Assembly: GCA_030248215.1 (NCBI GenBank)
Contig: JASANG010004100.1
Coordinates: 62,001-126,000, forward strand
Source: Enoplolaimus lenunculus
Lineage: Eukaryota > Nematoda > Enoplea > Enoplida > Thoracostomopsidae
Direction: 5' to 3'
DNA length: 64,000 nucleotides
The notes under the pieces were generated by a model. The model was not told the origin of the DNA, searched no databases, and worked only from the letters and a program-made list of their open reading frames with translations. This document shows, one piece after another, positions 1 to 14,095 of this stretch (its first letter is position 1; every line of letters starts with the position of its first letter). Position numbers and translations under genes: made by a program.

Positions 1-842
1 AATAATTATATGCCGCCTAGCTTTTTTTAGACAAGACGAGTCGAATTCTATACTTTTCGCTGCTTGTTTTCTTTCGCGGCTAACCATAGACCCTATTATT
101 CACGGTTTATCTTTATTTGACCGTTCATTGCTGACTATCCTGAGCACCGCCAGAATATTTGTTGAGAGTGAACCAGTTCGGTTCAGTACAAACATTTTGT
201 GAACACGATGTTTCTGCTGCAAATTTGCAATTTGTTGCTATATTATACCAGCTACTTTGTTTAAACAATTGCTTAATAGCTCAGGGGGTGTAACTGTGCA
301 CCTTTTAGGCATACCTACTGCCCCCGTGTCGAGTCTGCTTACGGCAGTGTCTACTAATGAGTCTTGTTGGGAATTAAGAACGGTTGACAGCTTCAAAACA
401 CTTTAGAATTTCAAAATTGAATATTATGGCCGAAGTTATGGGAATCTACAGTGCGCAGGATAGGATGGGTATTTGAAAGTAAAATAGGAAAATTGTTTGT
501 GAAGCAAGCATATTTTCGCTAAAGTTTGGAATTTGGTGTTCTGACCAAACTTTGTAAAAATATTAATTCATTACTTCAATAAATATTTTCCAAATAAACA
601 TTCCTTCGTGAAATCGAATTAAAAATTATGTGAATTATTATTAGTATTTGGTTTTTACAGACAACAGGAGGTTGTATTTTCTTCATTCCAATGATGCATG
701 GTAATATCTATGTATTGTCGGTTTGAACAATAGATACTAATTTCTGATATTAAATTGCAAATGATATTTTCCAGTTCACAAACGATTTTCTGCCGAGATC
801 CTGTTGTAAAGTATTTTTTACCGTTTTGAAATTCCAAAATTA
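1..842. other. No gene seen
   Basis: AT-rich sequence without splice-bounded open frames or clear repeats. Short frames here lack any recognisable protein features. Confidence 0.5.
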
Positions 843-1044
843 GGCCAATGTGAAGCACAGGGGAAGAACAGTATTATATCCATATTCCTAAGCCTAAGCC
901 TAAACCTAAGCATAAGAATGATTATAATTCTAAGCCTAAGCCTAAGCCTATGCCAAAGCCAAGCTAAAAAATTAGTCTAAATCTTAAGCTTACTCTATTG
1001 CAGTCCGACAGAAAAAAGTTCCGCCCCTGATCTTTACATGGGCC
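843..1044. mobile_element. TTAGGC-bearing MITE
   Basis: Ends GGCCAATGTGAAGCACAGGGG and CCCCTGATCTTTACATGGGCC form inverted repeats. The interior has irregular CCTAAG/CTTAGG tracts, the nematode telomere motif, and the constant segment TTAGTCTAAATCTTAAGCTT. This is the reference description for the family entries below. Confidence 0.88.
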
Positions 1045-1526
1045 CAACATTCTATTATAACAAAGCAAATTGCTTGCTTAAAGCCATAAAAGTGATCAAC
1101 TTCCGGGTTTTATTTAAGTAGGTTTCATGCCCGGTTCAAATTATGTAAACATTTCAATTTTAGCACAGATTTATTTGTCGTCATGTCACGTACTGCGTGT
1201 CACTAATTGTTGACCTAATAGCAGTTTCTTTAGCATCATTTTCCTTCCATAAGCTTCGCCGTCATATACTATTTGCCTAAACAAGAATTGAAAATTGTTT
1301 CACGCTATTGTTTTAGGGGTAACCGAAACTAAATCGTATGATTCTAAAACAGAACTTTTCACCGGGTGCTGTATTCAAGGGTCGTTGGTAAGTATTTCGA
1401 AAATTACTATTGTACTTTCGTTACTTCAGGTTTTTTTCGTTTGGCTTCTTCAGGTTAAATTTAATACAATCTATTTTTTTTAATCGGGCAAATAATTTTT
1501 CTCGTTTTGCATAACGTCAGAAAGTA

Positions 1527-1804
1527 CACTGCAAAAAATGGTGAGTCAAATTAACTCTCTCCGAAATAGGCTCTACGGGACTACACATACTGAGTCAAAT
1601 TCGACTCCGCTAGTGTGAAACGTGCGAGTTAGTGAATCGAATTTGACTCTGGCAGAGTCGAATTTTGATTCAATTTCCGTAGTCCCGAAATTTATAGCCA
1701 TTTTATAATACAAACCAGGTTAAGCAATTTGACTCACCATTGTTGCAATGTATAGCCATTTTACAAACCAGGCTAACCAATTTGGCTCACCATTTTTTGC
1801 AGTG
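1527..1804. mobile_element. Splice-like MITE (CACTGCAAAAAATGGTGAGT family)
   Basis: Ends CACTGCAAAAAATGGTGAGT and its reverse complement, flanked by TA on both sides (Tc1/mariner-type target). The whole element is a long hairpin with GAGTCAAATT/TTTGACTC motifs. This copy has an internal duplication of its right end. Each end reads as a splice site: ATG|GTGAGT at the left, TTTTTTGCAG|TG at the right. Confidence 0.88.
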
Positions 1805-2138
1805 TAATAAACACTGCATTATTTACCGACAATAGAATTCAAGTTGAGCATTTTCAACAGCTTGCAGTTGCTGATTTCGTTAAATAATAATTAATTCAAT
1901 TCGTCTAAACGTCAAGATTGAAAATATTAAAGTTTCATTCTTTAGCGTCATCTGTAATACGCTGACGTTGAAAAGCACCAATACGGCTAGTTTTTCTGCA
2001 AACCAATACGCTGAATATGATGCCCAGTTATATAATCAATAATATTGATTGAGTAAAACAGTATTGCAATTGAGCGTAGGTTTATACTGTTCGCAGTTTA
2101 ATTCATATACGGAAACTCCGTGGTTTTTAAATTATCTC

Positions 2139-2412
2139 AAGAGTGGATGATGCATACTGACAAGAGTATGCAACTGGACACATTCTGTGTAGAAAACAAT
2201 GTACCCGGCACGAGTTGCATTTTTGGCCTACACCCCTTTAGTTAGAGGAACAGGGGTACAATCTATGCGAACCATGACACATTATGAATTCGGCAACAAT
2301 GTGTTCAGCTTATAATTTAAATTAGGGAATATTGTGCATGTGACAGCAATCCCCCTTTAGTTAGAGGAACAGGGGTACATGCATATATTGGAAAAATAGA
2401 AAAATACGTTGT
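2139..2412. mobile_element. CAAGAGTGGATGATGCATAC element
   Basis: CAAGAGTGGATGATGCATAC and AAGAGTATGCAACTGGACAC at the left; the phrase TTTAGTTAGAGGAACAGGGG occurs twice inside. Related copies at 39155 and 44082. Confidence 0.6.
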
Positions 2413-2611
2413 TATGCCAGCAAATTTATTCAACCTTTGAATTATTTCTGACAACGTCTATTGAGCGGTCAGACAAAAAACTGTTGCCGGATGGTGGTGT
2501 GACAATCCGCTGTGCGCAGTGCGCCCGAAGAACTATAAACCAAAACAATACCGTGTTCAAATTGTTATACGAACTGACATCAAACTTGAATGCCCGTCGA
2601 ACAAGTCTAAA

Positions 2612-2758
2612 TTGAGTCAAAATTTGACTCCGCCAGAGTCAAATTCAATTCACTGAGTCGCACGTTTGGCTTTGGCGGAGTCGAATTTGACTCAGTTTGC
2701 GAAGTCCCGAAAAGCCTATTTCTGAGACAGTCAATTTGGCTCACCATTTTTTGCAGTG
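2612..2758. mobile_element. Splice-like MITE, left end missing
   Basis: Right two thirds of the CACTGCAAAAAATGG family, ending CACCATTTTTTGCAGTG before TA. Confidence 0.82.
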
Positions 2759-2956
2759 TATATTACGTGCCTTCTGTCAAATAGGTATATCTGGATCATC
2801 CATTGCGGAAACGCAAACTTTGACTTGATGACAGTACATGCCAGGGGATTCACGTTTAAAGGGTCAATACCGCTTTTTACAAACAAAGGAAGGTATTAAA
2901 TATATTTTTTATATTTGTTAGTTTTCAGGGTTTTAGTTTATATCTACAGTAGTAAC

Positions 2957-4670
2957 ATGTCTGTTTGTGCTATAGTAGCGATTGTGTGTTTTGTTATGAT
3001 GGTTGCAGGTAAGTTTTGTTTTACCTTTTTTACTTCATATCTTTTTGTCCAATTTGTTAATCAATTTCTGCCGCTTCATAAATAATCTAGCGGAAGTCTA
3101 TTGTATAGTTGAAGGTGAAACAAGATTAAGTATCAAAAATTATATTGGCCAATGTAAAGAACAGGGGCAGAACAGTATTATAAGCATATTCCTAAGCCTC
3201 AGCCTATGCCTAAGCCTGAGCCACGCAAAAATTAGTCTATAGCTTAAGCTTACTCTAAGTACTAGGTCCACAGAAAAACGTTCCACCCTTGATCTTTGCA
3301 TGGGCCAGAAAAGGAATTAAAGAGATTTCCAATTTTAAGAATGTTTTGCTGGTTCAAAATGCTTACGAATTAATATTGCACTTACGTAACGACTTGAAGC
3401 AACGAAATATAGACAAGATCACTTTTCTGTACAGTCGTGGCTTGTCTTTCAAACTGCCATCTTCTGTTTTAAGCGTTGTTCAGACGTGCAAGTTTTTGCT
3501 GCGAGAACTTGCAGCTGCCACTTGCAAATTTTGTCCAATATCCCATTCGAAAAACATGCAGCTACAAATAATTCCTTAAAAATCATTGTTAGGAATTTAG
3601 TTCACATGGTTAAGCTCGCATTGGCTGATGAAAAAATGCCAGTTCTGGGTGCAATTTGCAGCTGCAAGTTCTCCGCTGTAAGTTCTCGAAGCAAAACCTT
3701 GCTCGTGTGAATATGGCTTTACTCTTGTTTACTAGAGTTGTACATTTACTAAAGGTCAAACTTTTAAATATGAAATGTATTCATTTACTATTAAAATCTT
3801 GCAACTTCTTTTTAAAATCGCAGTGTACAACCGCACTGTGTACATTTTATGCATGAAGCGCACATGCTATAAAGCGCAACAGTCACTCAAATGTTTCAGA
3901 AATGTCTTTTTAGTTACTTACTTGAAATTTATCCATGAAAATTGCTAAAAAATTTGATTCAGAAATATTTAATACAAATAAAAAAGAAATGCAACGATAC
4001 TTTGTTCGGTAGACTGCAAAAAAATGGTGAGTCAAACTGACTCTCTCCGAAATAGGCTTTACGGGTCGACGCAAACTGAGTCAATTTCGACTCTGCAGGA
4101 GTCAAACGTGCGGCTTTTTGAGTCGAATTTGACTCTGGCAGAGTCGAATTTGACTCAGTTTGTGTAGTCCGTAGATCCTATTTCGGAGAGAGTCAATGAC
4201 TCACCATATTTCGCAGTGTACGGTTTGTTCTTATTTTAGTTTTAGTAAAAATGGCTCTTGTAGCGTTCACCCCACAGGTTTCGGATTAGGCTCAAACTTA
4301 GGTTTAGGTTTAAGTTTAGGAAAATGCTTACGTAACAGAACCAATGCGTTGTTCGTCCAAGATGTTTGCCAAGCTTAAGCCTGAGCCTAAACTTTTAGCC
4401 TTCGCCTACTAAATGTGCGTTGAAAGTGTACAAGAGTCGTAAATAATTTCAGAGTCCAACGAACAGTTGCTGTATCCTATTTTAACAGAAAATGCTGTAC
4501 AAGATATGACTGCAGTGAAACGTGCTGGAAACGCTGAATTTCGCAATAATTTGCAGTCAGGATCACCATACACGGAAAATCATCGAATGCAAATGTTGTT
4601 ATTGAAATATTTGCAGCCAAATCAAGGTCGACGAAGACGTTATGATAGAGCATATTTGCCTAATTATTGA
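2957..4670 (+). CDS. Neuropeptide-type precursor, possibly PDF-like (2 exons)
   Basis: Exon 1 is 2957-3008: ATG then MSVCAIVAIVCFVMMVA, a signal peptide, with donor GCAG|GTAAGT in phase 1. Exon 2 is 4453-4670, acceptor aataatttcag, completing a Glu and ending at TGA; 89 residues in total. After the signal comes ESNEQLLYPILTENAVQDM, a KR cleavage site, then a 34-residue peptide beginning AGNAEFRNNLQ and ending LKYLQPNQ, then Gly-Arg-Arg-Arg-Arg (an amidation and cleavage site), then YDRAYLPNY. The NAExxNxL start matches nematode and arthropod pigment-dispersing factor peptides (for example NAELINGL), and YTENHRMQMLLLKYL loosely resembles the VIP/PACAP core. Single precursor, one main peptide near the C-terminus, as in PDF precursors, but longer than the usual 18-21 residues. 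A TTAGGC-MITE, a CAAGTTTTTGC element and a splice-like MITE lie in the intron. Neuropeptide nature is fairly secure; PDF identity is a suggestion. Confidence 0.72.
3147..3306. mobile_element. TTAGGC-bearing MITE
   Basis: Complete copy, GGCCAATGTAAAGAACAGGGG to CCCTTGATCTTTGCATGGGCC, in the neuropeptide intron. Confidence 0.9.
3480..3719. mobile_element. CAAGTTTTTGC palindromic MITE
   Basis: Ends around GTGCAAGTTTTTGCTGCGAG and TTGCTCGTGTGAATATGGCT; the interior has TTGCAGCTGCAA motifs. Confidence 0.8.
4011..4218. mobile_element. Splice-like MITE
   Basis: Near full-length copy with both ends (ACTGCAAAAAAATGGTGAGT and CACCATATTTCGCAGTG); it lies in the intron of the neuropeptide gene. Confidence 0.88.
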
Positions 4671-4795
4671 AGTTGTGTAACAGCCGTTTTTGATGTAAAC
4701 TGTAGTAGAAAGATTCGTCAGTCTGACACAACGCCCGGTAGTCTCAAATCGCTGTTGCATCTATAATTACTTGGTTCCCAGGTCTTGCAACTTTT

Positions 4796-5132
4796 GGCCA
4801 ATTTAAAGAACCACGGCGGAACAGTATTATAAGCATATTCCTAAGCCTGAGCCTAAGCGTAAGAATAACCATATTCGTAAGCATTAGCCTAAGCCTAAGC
4901 CAAGCAAAAAAATTAGTCTAAAAGCTCAAGGTTACACTTTTCTATTCCCATAGAAAAACGTTGCGGAACAGTATTATAAGCATATTCCTAAGCGTGAGCC
5001 TAAGTGTAAGAATAAACATATTCGTAAGCATTAGTCTAAGCGTAAGCCAAGTAAAAAATTAGTCTAAAGCTCAAGGTTACAATTTTCTATTCCCATAGAA
5101 AAACGTTCCGCCCCTGATCTTTATATAAGCCC
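4796..5132. mobile_element. TTAGGC-bearing MITE with internal duplication
   Basis: Single element whose middle (GGAACAGTATTATAAGCATA through the TTAGTCTAAAGCTCAAGGTT segment) is present twice in tandem. Confidence 0.87.
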
Positions 5133-5267
5133 AACTTTTGAACTAATAGGTCTAGGGAATTTTGTAATATGACCCAATATTTGGATTTAAGCTCGTCGTC
5201 CTACCAATGCGTAACAAATCAGTCCAATAGCTATCACAATTAGTCTGTTTAAAAACTTATCTTAACA

Positions 5268-5685
5268 GCTGGCGATAGGTGCTATACAACAGGGTGCAAC
5301 CGGAGGTTAAAAATACCGCAATCGGTACCTCAAACCATACCGGGGCCGAAAGCGAATTAAAACTCGATAGTTAAAACAATGTTTAATTTGCTCATTTTAG
5401 CAAATGTGCAAATGTGGCGTTTGAAAAACTTAGGTTTAAGCTTATTTTTTCGAGAAATCTCAAGAATTTATTCTTCAAAATGAGAACCAAAAGTTACAGA
5501 CAAATGTGCCAAACGATACAATTTTTGAGAAACCATGAATAATTTCACTACAGAATTTCCAATATCGTCAGACAGATATTCTACAGGAGCCGGAGGCAGA
5601 GGCGCTTTCTAGTCTCTGTCTGAGCCGCACCCGAAGGCAGACCTCCGGTTGTATCCTGCTACGCACATTTGAGAACACCGCGAAA
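5268..5685. mobile_element. Long-hairpin element, GATAGGTGCTA ends
   Basis: GGCGATAGGTGCTATACAAC near the left and TGCTACGCACATTTGAGAAC at the right, with inner inverted parts GCAACCGGAGG/CCTCCGGTTG. Family also at 7440, 12747, 47553 and 60050. Confidence 0.7.
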
Positions 5686-5858
5686 GTACCGGTAATCTCG
5701 AACGTTGCTGCATTTAATAAAATTTGCTGATAGGCATTGAATTTAGCTTGAAACCAGATGGGGATTTGTTAACTTTGAAAATTGGCATTTTTTCGCATTT
5801 GATTTGCCCTAATTTTTTAACAGGAATTACAAGCCTGTTCTGCTGCTACACTGTAAAT

Positions 5859-6104
5859 TCCAATGAGTTGATTAATCAATTCAGCTAGCGAGTTCGTTAT
5901 TTCTGAATTAATATCAGTATACATAACTTACTCTGAGTTGATTTGATTCTCACTCTGAGTTGAGTTGACGCTGGGTGAGTTGATTAATTAACTTATAATG
6001 AATTGAATCAACTCAAATTTCTGGGTTCTGAAATTCCTAGCTCAGACTGAGTGATTCAACTCATTCTGAGTTAAAATTAACTCACTGAAATTTACAGTGT
6101 ACAG
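5859..6104. mobile_element. Palindromic MITE (CACTGTAAATTTCAGTGAGT family)
   Basis: Inverted ends CACTGTAAATTCCAATGAGT and AACTCACTGAAATTTACAGTG with TA beside the right end; the interior is rich in GAGTTGATT. Organised like the splice-like MITE but of different sequence. Confidence 0.82.
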
Positions 6105-6515
6105 TTATCATATTTGGAAACCAATAAATACTAATTGTGGATACATGCTCCTTGTAGGTGTTAATACGACTAAAACTTATTCTATTTTAGCGTCAAGGTT
6201 TCAATGCAAAATTAAGACGGCACGCGACAGAGTAGCACCGCCCACACTATATCCTCAGAAAGCTTCCTTGCTTTGGACCGAAATTTAGTAAAGATTCTGT
6301 TTCGTTTAACTTCTACGGGGACTAAATATATTCAACTCATGTAACCGTATTTTTAAGTTTTGACTATTGGCATGAGCCGTTCATTATCAACTAAAATTTC
6401 AACTTTCTGGCTTTTGACTGGTTCAAACAGTTGCTGGACATTTTAGCTACTTGATACTAACAAGCGATACTTGCCATCCACATCTGAGAATGTACACAGC
6501 CTATACGGAGACCGT

Positions 6516-6719
6516 GGCCCGTGTTACTTTAAGGCACGTCCAGGTTTCTGGCGAGTCTATAAAAGAGTTAGATTCTAGATTACATTGCTTTTGCCTAGGC
6601 TTAGGCTTAGGCTTAGGCTTACTTAGGCTTAGAAACACATTTTTGCAACGCTTAGGCTTAAGCTTAGGCTTAGGAATACGCTTAACCCACTGTTACACCC
6701 ATAAAAGTAACATTGGTCG
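6516..6719. mobile_element. TTAGGC-bearing MITE, GTTACTTTAAGG subfamily
   Basis: Ends GGCCCGTGTTACTTTAAGGC and TAAAAGTAACATTGGTC. A related subfamily with its own ends and the constant part TCTGGCGAGTCTATAAAAGAG; the interior is nearly perfect GCTTAG repeats. Confidence 0.88.
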
Positions 6720-7088
6720 AAATCGCGCTGAAAAGTTCGCTCACAACAAATATGTTTACTTTTTACAAATTATATTTTGTGGTGTTTATTCCGTGAAACG
6801 CTGCAAACTACAATAAAAAGGAATATGGAACTCTGTGGCTATTCCATTAACCCTGTTCAAATATCTGTTATAGTCCAAAGTCATACGAAGACCAATTACT
6901 AATTGGCTTAGACCAATTACTAATTGACCTAGGTCAATTTGCTATTCTGAGCTAGTTCGACGTTCGAAATATAGCAATTATAATACTTACCCATAATGTG
7001 AAAACAATGTTGATGGATTAGTACGTCTTATCACATGGTTATATCTAATTAGATAGCCTGTTCAATAGCAGTTCGTCTTAGACTAATC

Positions 7089-7228
7089 GGCCCATGTATA
7101 GAACAGGGGCGGAACATTTTCTTTTGGGGCTGTAATAGAGTCGGCTTATGCTTTAGAGTAACTTTTTTGCTTAGACTTAAACTTAGGCTTAGGAATATGC
7201 TAATCCATACGCTAAGGCTTAAACGCAA
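7089..7228. mobile_element. TTAGGC-bearing MITE, right end missing
   Basis: Begins GGCCCATGTATAGAACAGGGG; CTTAGG tracts follow; no clear right end. Confidence 0.75.
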
Positions 7229-7439
7229 AATAGCAGATGGACTAAGACCAATTAGTAATTGGCCTGAATAGCACTTTGACTTTACTGCATATCTACTAAA
7301 TGTTTAACGCTGTATGGATGGCAAAATTTTTATAGGTTCACATACTTGCAACTTAGCGCAAGAGGTTTGTAGAGCTTTGTTGGTTTAGAAAATTGGTAGG
7401 CCGGTTTATATAAAATGCTACAGCCGATTTTCACTGCCG

Positions 7440-7658
7440 GTTCAGCCGTTTGGCCGTATTTTCAAAACCTGTCGCTAGTGGATGATAGGTCTTGTAGTTT
7501 TCGAGCCAGTGAGCGGTGAGATTCAAAATTCAGCACATTTTTCGCATTTGAATTATCCTAATTGGGTGCCAAGTTTGAATTTATCAACTGCACAAATTCG
7601 TCAATTTGAAAAACTATTACTGGTGATAAGTACTAAACACATTTGAGAATACGGATAG
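7440..7658. mobile_element. GATAGGTGCTA hairpin element, diverged
   Basis: TTTTCAAAACCTGTCGCTAG to CTAAACACATTTGAGAATACG. Confidence 0.6.
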
Positions 7659-8037
7659 TAGCTGCTACAAGCGTTTTTACAGTGCACGCGTTATTTTATT
7701 AATAAATTTCGGGAAACTCAGACGAATTTTTGCATGTATCAGTTGTATTAACAACCAACAAAACATCATTTAACCTTTTAACATTAAACATCCGTTTTCC
7801 GTTTTCGTTATTTTAATTGTCATCAGTTTCCGGTATGATTGTGGTTCCGTTCGTACCCTGGCGGCTAACGAACAAATTGCAAGACCGTTGTAAGAAAGGT
7901 AATCTTTTGCATTTGCAAAGAAGAGAGACCGGTAAAGTTTATCATACCCAATACACAGGAAATTCCAAAATTTTACTTAGATAAGTGAAATTGCTTATAG
8001 GTACGAGGACAGTACAACGACGTCTAACCGGAAGATA

Positions 8038-10152
<2,115 letters not shown>

Positions 10153-10424
10153 TGTGAGTATCTGAATTCGCGAAATAGCGATAAGCTTGTATCAGGCTTG
10201 CATTAATTTAATTGTAAGCTTTCATGTATTACATGTTAGGAGTATTATGTAAACGTCGACAATCCAAGTGCACAATTTTCTTACGTTTCATTATATTACA
10301 ATTAATCCAATAACTGAAACGTTAACAGAGACTGTTTTCAGCTTCACACACTAAATAAATTTTAAACAGTAGCTGACAAATTTTTTTAAACTAAAAATCG
10401 GTCAAAACTTTGAGTACTTTGATA

Positions 10425-10861
10425 CTGTAGCGACCCGAATAAGAAGGGAAGGTTGATATTCATTTGGCCTCTCCAGAGGGCACCCCCTCTGTTTTTCGGT
10501 TACGGACTGTTATTTATTTTTAACCCAGGCCCCGCCACCCTTCGCTGCTGATACAGCAACTATCCGTTGAATTAAACGTTTATTTGTCTTGTATCAAAAA
10601 GTTGAGCGATAATGCAACTATATACTTAGAAATGTACTTTCAAAATTTAAGATGTTTCAACGATTTGAACTCAACTTTATTTAGTCCTGGAGACATTTAT
10701 GTACAGCACTTAGGGGCAATTGACATTTATGGACTCTAATTAGGGTTTAGGGACTCTATCCACTTACGGACTCTTATTAGAGATACGGACTCCTATTGTT
10801 TGGGACTCAAAATGGGACCCCCCTCTTATTACCCCACACCCTGTTATTCGGGTCACTACAG
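10425..10861. mobile_element. ~430-bp element, CTGTAGTGACCCGAATAAGAGG ends
   Basis: Inverted ends CTGTAGCGACCCGAATAAGA and TTATTCGGGTCACTACAG flanked by TA. The interior includes TCCGTTGAATTAAACGTTTA and several TAATTAGGG/GGACTC motifs. No coding capacity: a MITE. Reference copy for the family. Confidence 0.9.
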
Positions 10862-11267
10862 TAAATTACGAGTTGGATTCTTAAAGAAGTATGCAATTGC
10901 AGCAAAACAACAGTTCAAACAACATGCCGTGGAAGAAACGATCATATTACAATAGTAGACAGCAATAGAATAGATTTGGGCATTTTAAAGTGATTTTTCA
11001 ACAGGTTTTTTGTATTAACTGCACAAAGAAATTGTCTTGAAAATTCAGGATTCTTACATTCTTGATTTTTCCCAACTACAATCGTTTTTCATTTCTGTCA
11101 TTCTTAGACTTCAAAAATCTGGACACTTGTGCCTTAAATATTTTCAACTTGAATTTATGTTCGAGAAAATAAAGCTACAAATTAAAATGTGAATTTCGAA
11201 CTTGCAAGGTGTATTAATTGTCTGAAATCGATGAACTGATATGTCTTAAATGTTAGATTCATATATT

Positions 11268-11457
11268 GGCCAATGTTACTTTTCGGGGCGTAACAGTAGA
11301 TTAAGCGTATTCTTAAGACTAAGCTTAAGCCTAAGCGTTGTAAAAATGTGTTCCTAAGCGTAAGCCTAAGCCTAAGCAACAAAATGTAATCTAGAATCTA
11401 AACCTTCTCTTTTATAGACCCACCAGAAACATGAACGGTCTTTAAAGTAACATGGCC
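11268..11457. mobile_element. TTAGGC-bearing MITE, GTTACTTT subfamily
   Basis: GGCCAATGTTACTTTTCGGGG to TTTAAAGTAACATGGCC with CCTAAG tracts inside. Confidence 0.88.
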
Positions 11458-12648
11458 CATTTATTTGTCGTAAACATTAACGTTTTTGAAATAAAATCTA
11501 AAATATCAAATATTAAACTGCTAAACATTAAAAACGAAAATTTCTGAAAAAATTCAAAATGTAAGTCTGGATTACAAGACATATACGTCGGAAGTCTGAC
11601 TTAAGATAAATATGTCTCAAATTTCAGACATTGTTTCAAATATAGCACATTTTTTCAGTGTGCATAAATGAAACATAAAAAGGTTTTGCTCAAAATTAGT
11701 TTGGGTACATGAAATATAATACGAAACCTAAATTTTTTACACATACTTTATTTGAAATATTTGTTTATGCGAAGCACCTAACAGTCATGATTTAAAATTG
11801 GCTTGCGAAAACCTGATTTCAACTGAACTTTAAACTGTTTGATAGCAGTTCCAAGAATGCACTTATAATAAGCATTTGATGAGCATTATACGTTCCAAAT
11901 CAAACTAAATTCATACACCAATCACGTTTTACAACATCCATAATTATCAGTCCACGGCAATCAAGGAACACCAATCAAGTCTGACATGCGATACACTGCA
12001 TAAAACTTAAAGTTTGATATAATTGCAAGAAAATATATGGTCATAAAACAGTTATATCTGAGAGCTCAGACAGAGCAAACTCACGGAAAAAGTTTCGCGA
12101 AAAAATTTTTGCCTATATCAAAATTAAATGCGGTCACGTGACTGAAAGTCAAATTTGATATAGGTCAGCACTCGATTCGGCGGCAGTGGTACGTAAAAAC
12201 TGCAGACGGCGATCTCGTTTGAAAAAATTGGAAATTTGATTGAAAAAAAATGAACATTCAATTCACTGCGATGATTGGGTTTTCATTGTCAATTTTCAAC
12301 TAAAATTTCGTTACTGTTTAACGGTGTAAAAAAATGTCCCAAAACACGCGTTTTACTGTCGAATATCGTTTTTGACATATTTGCAAAAAATAATTCTTAA
12401 AATAGTCTAAAAACAGCGAAACTTTACAATAATTATCTGAAGATACTGAGTGATGGTTCTGTGATTTTATTTTACCTACGCTCCAATTGGTCCAAAAACC
12501 TCTCAAATTGCACCTGGCAAAAAAAAAACAAATGAAGACCGCTTTTATTGTGACGGTGAGGTAGCACAAGGCAACTCATTTCTCAAAAGAATTATAATTC
12601 TTAATAAAATCAGGGAAGAGAAAGAAAAAATAGCGTTTCAGAGAATGA

Positions 12649-12752
12649 TTTGCCCATATACCGGCCTGCCCGCTAACCTTAAGCCTGAAAATAAACCGAA
12701 TCGTAAGCCTAAACCAAAGCGTAAACAACAGCTTAATTCTAATCTAGGCCCA
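12649..12752. mobile_element. TTAGGC-bearing element, degraded
   Basis: Short stretch of diverged CCTAAG/CGTAAG motifs between GCCCATATA and TAGGCCC. Confidence 0.55.
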
Positions 12753-12968
12753 TAATCTCAAATTCATATAGCGCCTATCATCAGTTAGTAATAGCGTTTC
12801 AAACTAACCAACTGCTGCAATTGCGGATCTCAAATTTTGCACATAAGCAGAGTAAATCGATTGCCATAAATGTGCTTAATTTCAAACATCACCGTTTCCT
12901 GGTTTGAATGTTACAAGACCTATCATCAACTGGTAATAGGTGCTACACACATATGAGCATACGGGCTC
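12747..12968. mobile_element. GATAGGTGCTA hairpin element
   Basis: CCATAATCTCAAATTCATATA with GCGCCTATCATCAG at the left; GGTAATAGGTGCTACACAC and ATATGAGCATACGG at the right. Confidence 0.68.
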
Positions 12969-13249
12969 TTATGTCTAACGTTAAATACTAAGCGTAAGCT
13001 TACGCACCTCAGTCTTTTAACCCGTTGGTATTCCTAAATTAACATGGGTCAAATTAGACAAATTCCTAAACCCGATTCAACAGATCACCAAAAGACAGTT
13101 CTTGGTTACGTAAGGAATTATCAAGTTTATTGCTTATGTTCTGTTTTTGAATTTTGACAATTTCATTAATCGAATTGGAAAAGTGACACGTTTTCTGCAT
13201 AAATATTGCTTCACACTTTCAGTGTTGACATTGGCACTTTATTCATTTT

Positions 13250-13553
13250 GGCTCATGTAAAGATCAGTGGCGGAACGTTTTTCTGTGCGTCTGCAATAGA
13301 GTACGCTTAAGCTTTGGCTTAGGCTTAGGCTGAGGTTTAGAAATATGCTCATTCGTACGCTTAGGCTTAGGCTTAGGCTTAGGTATATGCTCATTCTTAC
13401 GCTTAGGCTTTGGCTTAGGCTTAGGCTTAGGTTTAGAAATATGCTCATTCTTACGCTTAGGCTTAGGGTTAGGAATATGCTCATACTTACGCTTAGACTT
13501 AGGCTTTGAAATATCTTTATAATCCTGCCCTGCCCTTGTTCTTTATATTGGCC
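13250..13553. mobile_element. TTAGGC-bearing MITE, expanded interior
   Basis: GGCTCATGTAAAGATCAGTGG to TTCTTTATATTGGCC. The interior has about four tandem blocks of CTTAGG tracts separated by AATATGCTCATTCTTACG, showing how the telomere-like core grows. Confidence 0.88.
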
Positions 13554-13744
13554 CTCATTTTCTACACGGGCAAACTCAAATAGATTCGACGAAAGTTTAA
13601 ATACCCAACAAGGCAGTCTTTTACGCCACAATGTAACCTTAATTTCTTACAAATGGAATCTGTTTTAGTCCGAGTGGTACGCTAAATATTTTAGCCGCAT
13701 GCCCGTTCTAAAATTGTTTCGTTCTCCTTACAAAATCTCCACAA

Positions 13745-13926
13745 GACGCTAGAGCAACATTGGGCTCGAGCTTCAAGTTTCTATAGCTGAGTGCTAATGG
13801 TAGACACCTTCCCAACGAGAGACAGGCGGTCAAGTCCCAGTTGGGATATAAGTGTCCCTACAAAATCTCCGCCAGACGCGAGAGCCCAATCGGGTTGAAG
13901 CTTCAAGCTCGTATACCTGAGCGGTA
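13745..13926 (+). repeat. Direct repeat with tRNA-like A/B boxes
   Basis: Two ~115-bp copies start ACAAAATCTCC; each runs to GAGCTTCAAG then TATAGCTGAGTG (A-box-like). The first copy also has GGCGGTCAAGTCCCAGTTGGG (B-box-like). The second is interrupted by a CTGTAGTGACCC element. Probably a tRNA-derived SINE. Confidence 0.5.
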
Positions 13927-14095
13927 CTGTAGTAACCCGAGTAAGAGGGAGGTCCCCATTTTGAGTCTCAATCAATAGGAGTCCGTATCTTAAATGAGAA
14001 TCCGTACGCGGATAAACTCCCTAAACCATAATTATAGTCCAAAAATGTCAGTTGTCCCTAATCCAAGTGCATAAAGAACTCCAAGTCCAGCCTAC
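13927..14095. mobile_element. CTGTAGTGACCC element, truncated
   Basis: Left third only (CTGTAGTAACCCGAGTAAGAG onward); it interrupts a tRNA-like repeat at 13905-13926. Confidence 0.82.
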
